Assembly: GCF_029784135.1 (NCBI RefSeq)
Contig: NC_073746.1
Span: forward strand, 110,020,661 to 110,084,660
Length of the DNA stretch: 64,000 nucleotides
From: Toxorhynchites rutilus septentrionalis
Taxonomy: Eukaryota; Arthropoda; Insecta; Diptera; Culicidae
Reading direction: 5' to 3'
The translations under genes and the position numbers were made by a program. The notes under the pieces were generated by a model that was given only the letters and a program-made list of their open reading frames with translations, made no database searches and was not told the origin of the DNA. Every line of letters starts with the position of its first letter. The first letter of the stretch is position 1. This document shows positions 42,408-53,787 of the stretch, piece after piece.

Positions 42408-42665
42408 TGTGGTGGATGCCCGCCTTAACGATACATTCAAGGCGCGCGATCAGCAGAATTAGCAAGAGTCCAAAGTTCCGAGAACAGGCGATTGCGATTT
42501 ATGCTGACCCGCGGCAGAAAGTGTCACGTAGGCATCGCCGCATGCATGGTAGAATATGTCTGAGAGAGTTAATAAAATCATTCTTACACCTCAACTCATG
42601 GCGAGTAGTACATTGCTAATACCACGTCCCTCGATGTCTAGGCTGTACGAGTAGACCTCAAATCA
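42408..42665 (+). repeat. 5' LTR
   Basis: 258 bp, tgtggtggatgcccgcc to gtagacctcaaatca. Compared with the 3' LTR: one 1-bp indel plus one substitution near 42640 (ataccacg against attgccacg) and g/a at about 42651. The frame at 42380-42619 is non-coding LTR sequence and recurs in the 3' LTR. Confidence 0.93.
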
Positions 42666-42683
42666 TGGCGATCCCTCGCCAGT
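42666..42683 (+). promoter_or_regulatory. Primer-binding site
   Basis: TGGCGATCCCTCGCCAGT starts right after the LTR CA. TGG pairs with the CCA end of a tRNA. The following CG resembles the arginine-tRNA sites of 412-like elements, but I cannot identify the tRNA. Confidence 0.65.
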
Positions 42684-42799
42684 CGAGTAAAAAGTTAACC
42701 TTTTTAACAGAGTAAAAGTTGAGTTTTAACAGTGCAAAAGTCGAGTGATAAGTGGCGGAAGAAAAATCGATCACAGCAATCATTAATTACCGACCAACA

Positions 42800-43012
42800 A
42801 TGGGTTGGTTTAGCAGCGACGAGATCGTCGCGCCGGCAGCAATTAACAGCACAGCCGAAAACAGCCACGCACAGACGATAGCAATTTGCATACTTGCGGC
42901 AGCCGCCGTGGGATACATCGCGATTAAATTAATTGCGAAATTGCACCGCCAACAGACAGAGCGAGTGGCCAACCGGACCATTCAAATGAACAATTTAGCA
43001 GCGAACGTTTAA
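42800..43012 (+). CDS. Small single-span membrane protein upstream of gag
   Basis: 70 codons from the ATG at 42800, opening MGWFSSDEIVAPAAINS. Residues about 28-48 (AICILAAAAVGYIAIKLIAKL) form one hydrophobic segment followed by a basic stretch (LHRQQTERVANR), so a single-pass protein with a positive cytoplasmic tail is likely. It is not similar to any enzyme domain I know. It lies between primer-binding site and gag in the element leader, intact and without rare composition. My recollection is that some mdg1/412-lineage elements carry a small ORF here; function unknown. It could also be a translation-regulating upstream ORF. Confidence 0.55.
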   Translation: MGWFSSDEIVAPAAINSTAENSHAQTIAICILAAAAVGYIAIKLIAKLHRQQTERVANRTIQMNNLAANV

Positions 43013-43413
43013 CCCTTAAACTTCTAACGATGTTTAACGTTTGTGCTTTGTGAACTGTGAAGTGAATAATCATAAAGACCATAAAGTGAATAATTCACCG
43101 TACCGCCGCACCGTAGTGCGAAATTCAAAACGAAAAATAGCACACAGTTAATTTAATTATCAAAATACTGTGACCGAATGAGAGCACCGGGACAGCAGAA
43201 CGGTTAAAAGCAGCAACAATCAACCGCAGCGAACATCAGTGAATGCATGCGACCATCAACAGGCTGCGTAGAGGAGAGCGCCTCCGCAGGCCGCATCCAA
43301 ACAACGAGCAACCGGAAACCTGATTCAGACGACCGCCAGTGAAGTGTTCTTCAATCAGTTCAACGACCATGTAGATTAGTACAAAGCAAAATAACGAAAA
43401 TTAATGTAAGTAA

Positions 43414-44599
43414 ATGGATTTTATTTTTACAGTGGGGGATAGATTAAATAAGCTTTTAACTAATTTAAAAAAGCATAAATCATATACGCTACCCACAAAG
43501 AAACAAAAAATTAAAGATATCAAACAGCTATTGCTAGAAGTTAAACATGTAGTGATTGATGCTAGAGGAACGGAAAATCAGATAGCTTTCAAAAACAGAT
43601 ACATCGATCTTAAAAACATAGCAAGGGAGTGTTTGGTAATATTGAAATCAAACGAATGCACAGCTATAGAGGATGTTGATTTAGAAATTGGGGAAAATAC
43701 TGAAAATAAGGAAGACAAAGAAGAAGACGAAGTCGAAGAGCAAGAAGAGGTAGAATTGGAACAAGAAGAAGAGGAAGAACAGAATAGTGAATTTTCAGAC
43801 TTATCAGAAGAGGAAACAAGTGAATCTGAACCTGAACCATCCAAAATGGCTACGCTAGATCTTGAAATAGCTATGAAACTTATTGAAAAATATGATGGCG
43901 AGCCAACTGGGCTATCATTATTTTTAGAAACGATGGATCTGCTCAAAGAATATTCGAAAGATGTTCCTGAGGCATCCATCATAAAATTCCTAAAAACTCG
44001 ATTAATAGGAGCAGCCCATGGCTCCATTGAAAATGTGACTACGTTAGGACAAGTTAAGCAAGTTCTGAAAGACAAATTTACCATACGCCTCACCCCTAGA
44101 GCGGTGGAGAGCGAGATTCGTCAATTAAGACAACAGAACAAATCTGTCAGCGAGTTTGGCGCTGATATTGAAAAGCTAGCGACGAAACTAGCAGCGGCAC
44201 ACGTGTCGAACAATACCTTCACATCGGAAGCTGCTGCATCCAGTATTGTTCAGCCAAGCTTTCATAGAAGGATTGAAAAATCCCCAGACCATGTTTTTCT
44301 TAAAGGCTAGAAACCCTAGTACTTTAAATAAGGCGATCTCAGACGCACTAGAATGTGCACCAGAAGCGTCAAAAACTGAAAATGCTTTCTGGTTTGGGTT
44401 TTCAAACAGATCAGGAGGATACAACAACAATGAAAGAGGCCGTGGAAATCCACGAGGCCGTGGTAACCACCAACAACAACAACGAGGTAATTACCAAGGT
44501 CGAGGTAATTATCAAGGCTCAAGAGGACGCGGTAATTACCAAAACCAGGGGAACGGTAATAATCATTTCCAACAACATTCGCAAACAGCAAAACCATAG
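43414..44599 (+). pseudogene. gag: gag, frameshifted
   Basis: The first frame (43414-44310) starts MDFIFTVGDRLNKLL and has a helical N-terminal domain, a strongly acidic Glu-rich block (residues about 95-145), then a capsid-like domain (about 150-280). Near 44235-44250 the frame shifts by one: the continuation, FIEGLKNPQTMFFLKARNPS, is in the frame read at 44246-44599. That part ends in a Gly/Arg/Asn-rich tail (GRGNPRGRGNHQQQQRGNYQ-type repeats) in place of a CCHC zinc knuckle. Gag forms the particle that packages the RNA. The ATG at 43414 follows an abortive ATG-TAA (43404) that also reads as a splice donor (ATGTAAGT). The shift looks like a 1-nt indel. Confidence 0.8.
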
Positions 44600-44685
44600 G
44601 CAACATGCACATTTGGCAGATCACGAGCCTCAGCAATCGAATGCATCAGTTGCAGCACAGCAACCTACAGAGGAAGCTAATCTGA

Positions 44686-45360
44686 TCTAGTTATTTCGTT
44701 GACTTGAATCAAGGAAAATTAAGCTCGTCACCCCGAACAGCATTTACCATTTTTGACAATGCTATTAGTTTTATTATTGATAGCGGAGCATCGTGCAGTG
44801 TTATTGATATAAAACACATACCTGAAAATGTGAGAATAGACAAACAAGATATAATCTCAATTAAAGGAATAAATGGATTAACAAAATCCGTTGGGTCCGT
44901 CAACACTGTATTGCAGTTCGGTAATGACTATTTCGACATTAAATTTAATGTTGTTCCAAAATTGCCGAGCAGCATAGCAGGATTGATAGGCACGGATTTC
45001 TTATTGAAATATAAAGCCAATATTGATTTTGAAGCTTTAAATTTGACATTGAGAAACAACCAAAATACAATGAATCAGATACCCCTAACACTTAATGGAA
45101 CTGTGTCGATTGTTATACCACCAAGAACAGAAATAACTACCAATGTAAAAACAAAATTTTGCAACACGTGTGTAGTTCTTAGCGAACAGGTTATGCCAAA
45201 TGTATTTATTGCAATCTCAATTGGTCAACCCTCGAAAGGTACTATACCTGTTAGGATAATCAATTTAAAAAATAAACCAGTAATAATCAAGCAACTGGAA
45301 CCGAAGATAACATCAGCTGAAAAGTACAATGTTATCGAATTTAAAAAAACAAGAGAATAA
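44686..45360 (+). CDS. pol: Retropepsin-like aspartic protease segment of pol
   Basis: The frame opens after TGA at 44683-44685 and contains FIIDSGASCSVID, the DSGA active-site motif, and later IAGLIGTDFLLKY, the conserved hydrophobic-Gly-(T)D block. It has no strong ATG at its start (first codon in the longer reading is TTG at 44704), so it must be reached by frameshift from gag. It ends 30 nt inside the RT frame after an A7 run (TTTAAAAAAAC at 45340-45350); RT is in +1 relative to it. In relatives protease and RT form one frame, so an indel in this run is the simplest reading. Confidence 0.8.
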   Translation, partial: SSYFVDLNQGKLSSSPRTAFTIFDNAISFIIDSGASCSVIDIKHIPENVRIDKQDIISIKGINGLTKSVGSVNTVLQFGNDYFDIKFNVVPKLPSSIAGLIGTDFLLKYKANIDFEALNLTLRNNQNTMNQIPLTLNGTVSIVIPPRTEITTNVKTKFCNTCVVLSEQVMPNVFIAISIGQPSKGTIPVRIINLKNKPVIIKQLEPKITSAEKYNVIEFKKTRE

Positions 45361-48268
45361 TATTGACAAAACACTAGCGGTAAAACTATTGGAAGAATTG
45401 AAACTTAGTCATCTATCTGGGGATGATGAAAAAACAATTAAGCAAATTTGTCTGAAGTACTCAGATATATTTTGTGTAAAGGGAGATAAACTTGGAACCA
45501 CCAATGTTTATTGTCCTTCATTGACCACCAAACCCAATAGTCAACCAGCGTTTAGTAAACAATACAGACTACCAGTCTCACAGAAGAATGAAATCTGTCG
45601 ACAAATTGACAAAATGTTAGAGGAAAAAATTATTGAAGAAGCCAAGTCAGAGTGGAACAGTCCATTATTGCTTGTACCAAAAAAATCAAGTGATGATACT
45701 AAGAAGTGGAGATTGGTGATTGATTATAGAAAAGTCAACACTAGTCATCAAGATGATAAATTCCCTCTTCCAAATATTGAGGAGGTGATTGATTCACTAG
45801 CAGGTGCGCAATACTTTACTCATTTAGATCTGTCGCAAGGCTACTACCAATGTAACCTAAAGCCTGAAGACAGACACATTACTGCTTTTCCAACGCCGTC
45901 GGGCCAATATCAGATGACCCGACTGCCGATGGGACTGAAAACCAGCCCATCCACTTTTTCACGATTGATGACCGTAGCGATGTCGGGACTTAATTTGGAA
46001 AGATGTTTAATCTACCTTGATGATATTATTGTGTTTGGTAAAACATTTGACGAACACAATAAAAATTTAATTTCTATATTTCAAAGACATCGAGAAGTAA
46101 AATTGAAGCTTAATCCTTCTAAGTGTAATTTTTTGAAGCAAGAACTGCTTTATCTAGGACATTTTATTTCAAAAGAAGGTGTCCTTCCTGACCCTTCAAA
46201 AATTGAAACTGTAAAAACTTGGAAAAGCCCTTCAAATGCTGACGAAGTTAAACGCTTCGTAGCATTCGCCAACTATTACAGGAAACACATTCGAAACTTT
46301 GCTGAAACGTGTATTCCATTAAACTTCCTTACGAGAAAAAACATTCCATTCAATTGGACTTCGGAATGTGAAACAGCATTCCAAAAATTAAAGGAACAAT
46401 TTATAAACCCACCGGTGTTAGATTATCCAGATTTTAGCGAACGAAATATTTTTAAACTACATACTGACGCTTCAGGTTATGGTATAGGTGCAGTACTCAG
46501 TAACAATAATGACAAACCAATAGCCTTTGCAAGCAAGACGCTAAATAGCGCAGAAAAAAATTATTCAACTATAGAGAAGGAACTTTTGGCTGTCGTTTGG
46601 GCAGTACGACATTTCCGTACCTATTTATATGGGCGAAAATTTGAATTGTACACAGACCACAGGCCTTTAGTGTACCTTTTTACATTAACTGACCCTTCAA
46701 GCAGGCTGACGAAGTTTCGTCTAGCTCTTGAAGAATACAATTTCGATGTCTATTACAAAAAAGGTTGTGAGAACGTAGTAGCGGACGCGCTATCACGTAT
46801 TTCAACAGCTGAATTGAAAGACATGAATACAAAATTAAGCCAAGATGCATTCATAACAACCCGAATGCAAGCTAGAAAAGAAAAATCGGAATCTTCCACA
46901 GGTGATGTGATCAATGGCCATGATACTTCACATGGAAAGAAAGCTCAAATTAAAATACAAAATAATGATTTTCAAGAGAACATAACGTGGATCCCTGAGA
47001 AAGAAGAAATAATTATTAAACCAACAGAATCCTTGGTATCGTTACGACGAACAATGGATAAACTTGGAGCAATATGCAAAATTAATAACGTCGACGGATT
47101 ATACATAAAAATCAACAATGAATGTGCGCACAAATTCTATGAAAAAATAATAAATCATGATTTAATCAAAGGGATACCAAATATAATTAAAATCTCAAAC
47201 AAGGTGAAAATTATAACGAACGAATTAACTAAAAAGTTGATCCTTAATGACTATCATTTGTTGCCAACTGCAGGACATGCAGGCATCAAAAGAACAATAA
47301 ACACGATCAGACAAAAATACTACTGGAAAGGCATGAACCAAGATGTAGCGAGATTTGTTAAATCTTGTGTAAAATGTCAAAAATATAAGTCAATCAACAA
47401 AGAGAAAATTCCTATGACAATTACTACAACAGCTGGCGCAGCGTTTGAAAAGATTTATTTAGACCTTGTTGGACCGTTGATTCCTTCAGAAGGTTATGAG
47501 TATATCTTGACAACGCAGTGCGAGTTGACAAAATTCATTACCGCAACTCCAATAAAGGACAAAGCAACTGAAACAGTAGCCTCAGCTTTCGTAAAAAGCG
47601 TCGTATTAAAATATGGCGTGCCAGAGAGGATTGCGACTGATAGAGGAACAGAGTTTATGTCGGAACTGTTCACATCAGTTGCAAAACTCCTGAATATTGA
47701 AAAACTAAATAGCACAGCATACCACCATGAATCAATAGGAGCATTAGAAAACTCACACAAAGCACTTGGAAATTTCTTAAGAATCTAGTGTGATAACAAG
47801 TTATTTTCATGGATAGACTGGGTACCGTATTATGAATTTGCCTATAATAATACGGTTCATTCTACTACACAATTTACACCTTTCTATCTCGTGTATGGCC
47901 AACAGTCTAGAATGCCATCAAACCTTACAGACAACAAACCTGAACCTATTTATAACTTTGACGATTATAGTAAACGCATGAAACTACGACTACAAATATG
48001 TCACAACGAAGTAAAGGAAAGATTAATACGAGAAAAAACCGTCAGAACAGAACACATAAATAGAAACGCGAAAATAAGGAATTATAAACAAGGAGATTTA
48101 ATCCTACTAAAAAATGAAACAGCAAGGAAATTGGATGAGAAATATTCTGGTCCATTTCAAGTATTGGAAGATTTAGATCCAAACATAAAAATTTTAATTC
48201 AAGGAAAACAAGATTTAGTGCATAAATGTAGAGTCAAACCATACATAGGACGTGTGGTGGATGTTTAG
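45329..48268 (+). pseudogene. pol: pol: reverse transcriptase, RNase H, integrase; one stop
   Basis: Open from 45329 to a TAG at 47786-47788, then the same frame continues to 48268. RT: residues about 85-270, with LDLSQGY, RLPMGLKTSPSTF and the catalytic YLDD (229-232). RNase H: about 375-490, with HTDASGYGIGAVL, TDHRPL and VADALSR. Integrase: zinc domain H643, H650, C680, C683; core D712 (LDLVGP), D771 (TDRGTEF), E807 (GALENSHK), exactly 35 residues between the last two. The C-terminal part ends GPFQVLEDL and VHKCRVKPY, with no chromodomain. The only lesion within pol proper is the TAG 12 codons after the last catalytic Glu. Confidence 0.92.
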
Positions 48269-48620
48269 AAAATGACAACAATAACAATAATAATAATAAT
48301 AATAATAATAATTATAATATGCCATAATTGTAATTCACCATAATAATTCATTGTAACACTCTATTTGAAACATTAAATGATCTTCAATTAAATATATTTA
48401 TACAATATTAATTTTTAGCGTTAACAGTTCAATATCAATACAATATCAATGTAATCAATTACAATATCAATTAATAACAATTTATCATCAACTCAATTTA
48501 TTATATTGCTTATAATACTACTATAAATAAGTAGAAGATTATATTATATAATAATCAATTTTTAAATCAACTTTAAACTTGATTTAAAAATTAAACTATA
48601 GCATCATTTTTAAATTTCAT
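48269..48620. repeat. AT-rich tail with (AAT)n microsatellite
   Basis: Between pol and the polypurine tract: (AAT/AATA) repeats at about 48276-48315, then very AT-rich sequence with a near-palindrome around 48555-48600 (tttaaatcaactttaaacttgatttaaa). No env frame. Confidence 0.8.
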
Positions 48621-48631
48621 AAGAAAGGGCG
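48621..48631 (+). promoter_or_regulatory. Polypurine tract
   Basis: AAGAAAGGGCG immediately before the 3' LTR; the expected site for second-strand priming. Confidence 0.7.
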
Positions 48632-48890
48632 TGTGGTGGATGCCCGCCTTAACGATACATTCAAGGCGCGCGATCAGCAGAATTAGCAAGAGTCCAAAGT
48701 TCCGAGAACAGGCGATTGCGATTTATGCTGACCCGCGGCAGAAAGTGTCACGTAGGCATCGCCGCATGCATGGTAGAATATGTCTGAGAGAGTTAATAAA
48801 ATCATTCTTACACCTCAACTCATGGCGAGTAGTACATTGCTAATTGCCACGTCCCTCGATGTCTAAGCTGTACGAGTAGACCTCAAATCA
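48632..48890 (+). repeat. 3' LTR
   Basis: 259 bp, near-identical to 42408-42665, ending cctcaaatca and followed by the AATG duplication. It contains aataaaatc near the expected polyadenylation region. Confidence 0.93.
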
Positions 48891-49240
48891 AATGAATCAC
48901 AAACTTCCGCATAACTCGAGGATTAATCAAGCAAACAAAATCAAATTTGGCATGTGGAGTTTACATAACTCGGAAACTAATTAAGTAAATTGAACCAAAA
49001 TTTGCATATGGAGGTTTCAGAGAGCAATAAATGTTTCTATGGTGAATCGTCAGACCTACCCCCTCTATAAAGGCAAGGGGGCTGCCATACAAATGAATCA
49101 CAAACTTCCGCATAACTCGAGAACTAATCAAGCAAATAGAGCCAAATGTGAGTGTTTTTGGGTACGAGAATTGTTTCTATGGTGGTATGACACCCCTCCC
49201 TCCTTTGGAATGAAGCGGGGTTCCATGAAAATATTAAACA
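48891..49240. repeat. Tandem repeat, 3' side of LTR element, with empty-site unit
   Basis: Two units: aatgaatcacaaacttccgc / ataactcgag(g/a)a(t/c)taatcaagc at 48891 and again at 49092. The second unit is preceded by ggggctgccatacaaatg, giving the sequence expected before the LTR element inserted. Each unit goes on with 'tttctatggtg' and 'acc/cccctcc' blocks. Function unknown. Confidence 0.8.
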
Positions 49241-52200
49241 TATTTCAACCAAACATATTCCAACCAAACATGACAATTGAACATTTTCGGAAAACTCTGA
49301 ACGAAAATGGTAAAATTCAGAAAATTCAATTCTCATATGTTCTACAATTACGTATTGATAAGCGTTGTTAGTCCATTTGATGTTTGCGCTGAAGAAATTG
49401 ACCTTCGTTCGAAAGTGAAAATGGATTCTAATGTGATAAAACGCACTCCTATATCTTCTTCTATTGGCTAAGCTCCGGCGAAAGATAAGTTTATGTTTAA
49501 TGGCCCATCATGACGTAATAATATTGGGCAACTTAGTTTGAAAACGATGGCCCCACTTATTTCAGTCATTGCGGTATTCTGGTGTCGGTTTCCTTCTGAT
49601 TTATGCTTCCTTGCAGCTTTTAGACTTTCCCAAAATACTTTGATAATGTTTTCAACAATAAACCACGTTCATAGATTTTGCCGATATGGGAATAGTTCAG
49701 AATTTGGTTATGCTCAGACGAAATTTTGAAATGTGGTTCCGCTATTTTTTAACGCTCTTTTGAGCAGAAAATGCCAAAAACACAAAAGACGCAACATTTT
49801 TGAAAATACGATTAAAAACACTTCTAATTTGTGCCAAGCAATTTTTGTCCATTTCAATCTTTAATTTGGACCAGCGATGACAACATTCATCAATAAAATC
49901 TCTGATTTCGAAAAAAAAATGCCGGACAGCTGTTCGAAATAATCAAAATGGGCCGGCAATAGGTTAATGGGTATTTCACTTCAGTGTTTGTGTATTCAGA
50001 TCAATGCAGACTAGCCATCATGACTTCATGTCGTAAATAGCCGATGACAGACCATCGAATGAAAATCGGATTATTTAACATCAGGAAAAGAGCGCAGCTC
50101 GATCTGCGCCGCAGAAATCCGTCGGCACCACCCTCACAAGATCCCCTTACTGATATATGTATGAGCTAACGTATGAACTAATTACGGTATTTTTCTGCCC
50201 AACCCGGAAAATGGGCTTTCACTTTCATGATCGGGCTTCGACATTGCGTCAACCTGGCACATGGTACATGGTGCCCTCAGACTGATCCGTTGGACATCGC
50301 TTTTGTTTTCTTCTTTATTTTGATTTTTGCCGTTCGCGCTGAAGCCCACAGACACATTTGTTGGCCTGGATGCAGGTAGTACCCTCCTCATACCGACCGA
50401 GACCTCGATGACGCGAGACGGTGTGGTTTCGGATGACGGGCGGCGAACACAATTGCACCGATGCAAACATAGGCCACAGGCAACATAATGCCACATAATG
50501 CAGTTGAGCGCTTTTCTGTCGGGTTGTGTCCTTCCTTTTCCATCTTCCAGTCGGCGCTACGGTCTCTTTCCTGCTCCCACAAAGCCCCGGTAGCAGCCGT
50601 ATTCCAGGCCGTAGACCTCGAACATATTATGTCATATCATGGCGAAGAGAAAAAAAATGAGATCAGCCACTTGGCGGTTTATGGTAATGGATGAAATGTG
50701 TATCAGCGGGTGAATATAAACCATTCGATCTGGTTCTGTGGGACACGACTATTGCACTGTCCAGCGGAACCGGCTGTGGGCTTGGACTGGGGATCGAACT
50801 GGTGCCGAGTTAGAAAAAGTAAGCACAAGGCTTCTAGCGGTTCGATCCGCTTGAGGGGGTGGGTGTTACGAAAGGGCTCCAATCTCCGCTCACAACCGAG
50901 AGGATTGTGAATTGTGAAGCTGCTAAGGCGCAGAAGAAATTTGATTTGTTGAGCTGCTAGAATTCCATTGTTTTGTACCTTTATGACGTTCGATGACGTG
51001 ATGAAAGCTGTTTATTCTATCCGCAGCTTTGTATGATGTATTGACTTTGCCCAGGTTGAGATTATTGAAAGCGTTACAACAGAATTTGGAGTCAATTGTG
51101 TCGCATTCCTGGCAGTTTACGTGTACGATTGAAATTGTCTCACTTCATACTTTATGTTATGACTGCAACCAGAACAACTTTCAGTTAATTCCAGTTTTGC
51201 CGCTAGTGGAGCGAAAAAAAGCTTTCGAATCAGATCTTGGAACCGGTCGTCCTTGGTGCACTGCATTTTATCAGGGCTGCTACGGATAGAACGACGGGAG
51301 CGGGATTGCAAGGCAGTGGCCTGCAGTTGAGTTATAGTCCAGGTAGATTTCAATTAATTGTCCTGAACGATTCTAGCAGTTCGCTTTCAAGCTGTTCGAT
51401 CAAACCTTTTAAAACATTCAAAACACAAATTTATGACGAGTGTCGAATGTATGTTTTATCTCGGTTGTTGTTCCAGCTTCAACCCAAATACTTTTGAATA
51501 CACCGCACAAAGCAAAACCTTTCCTTTCTAAGCGGTGCACTTAGGCAACGATCCATAAATTTGCGTTACCTAACCAATAGATTGATCCCATTTCACTCCT
51601 CTCGAGCACTCGAATGCGTGAAAGGATGCATTGAGCGGAACCCAGCCACGAGCAGACGAAACTGTCAGATTTCATTAAAAAAGCCAATCACGTCTCGCGG
51701 TCCAAAAAAGGTGCACGAAATAAATCTCTGCTAAATTACCCCTAACGACGGGTAGCTGCTCCTAGGAGAGCACATGTCCTACACGTAACTTTATGACGAG
51801 CGCGGTAAAAAATGTACACAAACGCATTCGCAGGCAGGTGAGCATGCAAAATCAGAGCCCCCCCCTTCAGTGCTCTGACGGAATGCTCTGACAGCCTTGT
51901 TGCGCGCGCAATAATGTAATACAGACAGGTGGGTGAGAGGGAAAAAAAAGCTCGCTGCTGAATCTTCAGTCGAGGAAAAAAGTGAACTTTTTCCGACCAT
52001 TTCACGGCTTCTCCTCGGTGCGGATGGTGTGATTCGTGCATCGCCATAAAGCGAGAAGCTGTGAGAAGTCAGCCGTTCGGCGCGGTTGCTACTAAAGAAA
52101 GTTTTCATGTAAAATTGACCGAACAGAGGTAACATAAACAACGGCCCAACAAGTGAATTTGAAATTGGAATAACAAGCATCTCTCCAGCTGAGGCTGCTC

Positions 52201-52880
52201 AGATTTTTTTCTTCTCTTCTCCGTTCATTGCGATGATCTGCATTTGTTTTCGATCCTCCTCTTCGCTTCTTCTTCTGCATCTCAAGTGTATGTGTATGCA
52301 AACATACCCCAACCATTTCAGAGTTGTGCGAAATTGCAACGGGAAGTTGCGTTGCGAGTGGAAGAATCCGTGCGCACCCTCCCCCATCGATCTTCGTAGA
52401 TCTGGGCAGCCAGAAAACGAAACCACCAAAACGGAAGTGAGGCTGCTGCGCACGTAATAAATTTTTGTATGGGAAAACGCTTCAGTTATGCAAGGCCTAA
52501 TTGTGTATCATTTTTTTCCGCATTAGACGGATCTTGTCTGTGTATAACGAAGAGTAATATCGATCATTTATACGTACATTTGTAACTGGAAGTTATCATG
52601 AAGTAACGTATCGTGGGAATTCGTTTACGAACCATCAGATTCCCTTGTATCATCAGGCGATTGAGAGATAGAGTGGAGTCAGAGCTGATATGGAAAACAT
52701 TTTTTTCTTGCATTTCCCTATAATGCTTCAAAGATATATTGGAAGGATTTCGAACAAACTATCGAATAGTTCTGCTGGTTTACTTTTTCAACAGTTTTGT
52801 AGTGTTTTGAAGCACGAAGAGCGGCGTTGTTTTGCTGGAAAATCATGTTGTCATTCATCATTTCCAGAGAAAATACTATA
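49241..52880. other. Mostly unique DNA, no supported gene
   Basis: The longest stretch free of recognisable mobile elements. 50190-52470 is GC-richer, with overlapping frames on both strands (50182-50496, 51742-52047, 51791-52180, 52199-52453, 52233-52457) but no domain I know. A weak core-promoter pattern lies at 52045-52072: CATAAAG then TCAG 26 bp later. It could be host regulatory or intronic DNA. Confidence 0.3.
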
Positions 52881-52897
52881 AATACTGTTACCGTCAT

Positions 52898-53644
52898 CCG
52901 GGGGCAAATTGATCATCGGGGTGAAATGATTCAAACGTACTACCGAAAAGAAACCTTAATTTTTGGAGGGATTATGGAATTAAATTCAAATCTTTCTTCC
53001 CAACGAATAGTTTATTAATTTACATAAAAATTAAAACATTTCTCTGAATAGCATTTTCATTATCGTTTCTAGGCATGGTAGGGAAACATATTCTCAACAC
53101 GTCAAAATGATATTGATAGACTCTGAACAAATAAATTCCATCACAGCTGATATTTAATGAGTTGAACAAGTAATATAATAGTTGCAAATACTATTGGAAC
53201 AAGTGAGAAAAATCAATTTTCAAAAAAGCACCACGAAAAACAACTTTTCTTGGTAAACCTTTTTCTTAACGAGATAATTCAAATTTCACTCGAGGGAACT
53301 ATGGAGTTGAAAACTCACTACTATTAAAGTACCACTTTATTAATCAGCTTCAGAAGTAGCCAACTGTTTGGTTACTTTTCCATACAGTGTTTTGAAAATC
53401 TTTGAGTGTTTTTAGAACCAACAGAAAAAGTTTTATTTTCGTTCAAACTGACTCGAATTTACAAAAAGCGTTTGGGTGCAAGAACTGATCTCAACCATCC
53501 ATCCGAAATTTTTCAACAAAAATGGTCATATAGTTTTGCGACCTTAGTACCAGTACTGGTTCCAAAAATAATTGGGTAAAAATTAAATAAAAAATTGTGG
53601 AAATATTTACATTTTTCTTAAAATCGTGATCAATTTACCCCCGG
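52898..53644. mobile_element. MITE-like element, 747 bp
   Basis: Ends CCGGGGGCAAATTGATCA (52898) and, reverse complemented, CCGGGGGTAAATTGATCA (53644): 18-bp TIRs with one mismatch. Non-coding. A 120-bp internal module (53390-53510) recurs at 60312-60432. Target duplication not resolved. Confidence 0.75.
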
Positions 53645-53734
53645 TCACAAAAGGTTGTTTGTTTAAATATTTTCTATCTAGTGTGTAAGTCAATTTTTGT
53701 TTTGTTTCGACTGGTATAGTTGTCGGTAAAGTAA

Positions 53735-53775
53735 AGTGACCAGATGGTCAGAGGTCTAACGCGGGACACAAAAAA
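53735..53775. repeat. Possible end of another DNA element
   Basis: gtgaccagatggtcag followed by gcgggacac resembles the words at 21665-21715 and 23660-23710. Weak. Confidence 0.25.
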
Positions 53776-53787
53776 TAAAATGTTATG

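Larger units (their letters stand above)
42404..48894 (+). mobile_element. Ty3/gypsy LTR retrotransposon (mdg1/412-like)
   Basis: 6483 bp from 42408 to 48890, flanked by a 4-bp duplication AATG (42404-42407, 48891-48894). LTRs of 258 and 259 bp start TG and end CA and differ at about three positions. The order is LTR, primer-binding site, small upstream ORF, gag, protease, RT, RNase H, integrase, polypurine tract, LTR; there is no env. RT before integrase places it in Ty3/gypsy, and a small ORF before gag plus short LTRs suggests the mdg1/412 lineage (inference). Coding frames are broken in several places, so this copy is not autonomous now. Confidence 0.93.

Noticed and set aside
42380..42619. 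79-codon frame, repeated at 48631-48843
   Set aside because: It lies in the LTRs; the repeat of the frame only reflects LTR identity.
50182..52457. Cluster of 70-130-codon frames on both strands
   Set aside because: No homology recognised and frames overlap each other in opposite directions; composition effect rather than genes.
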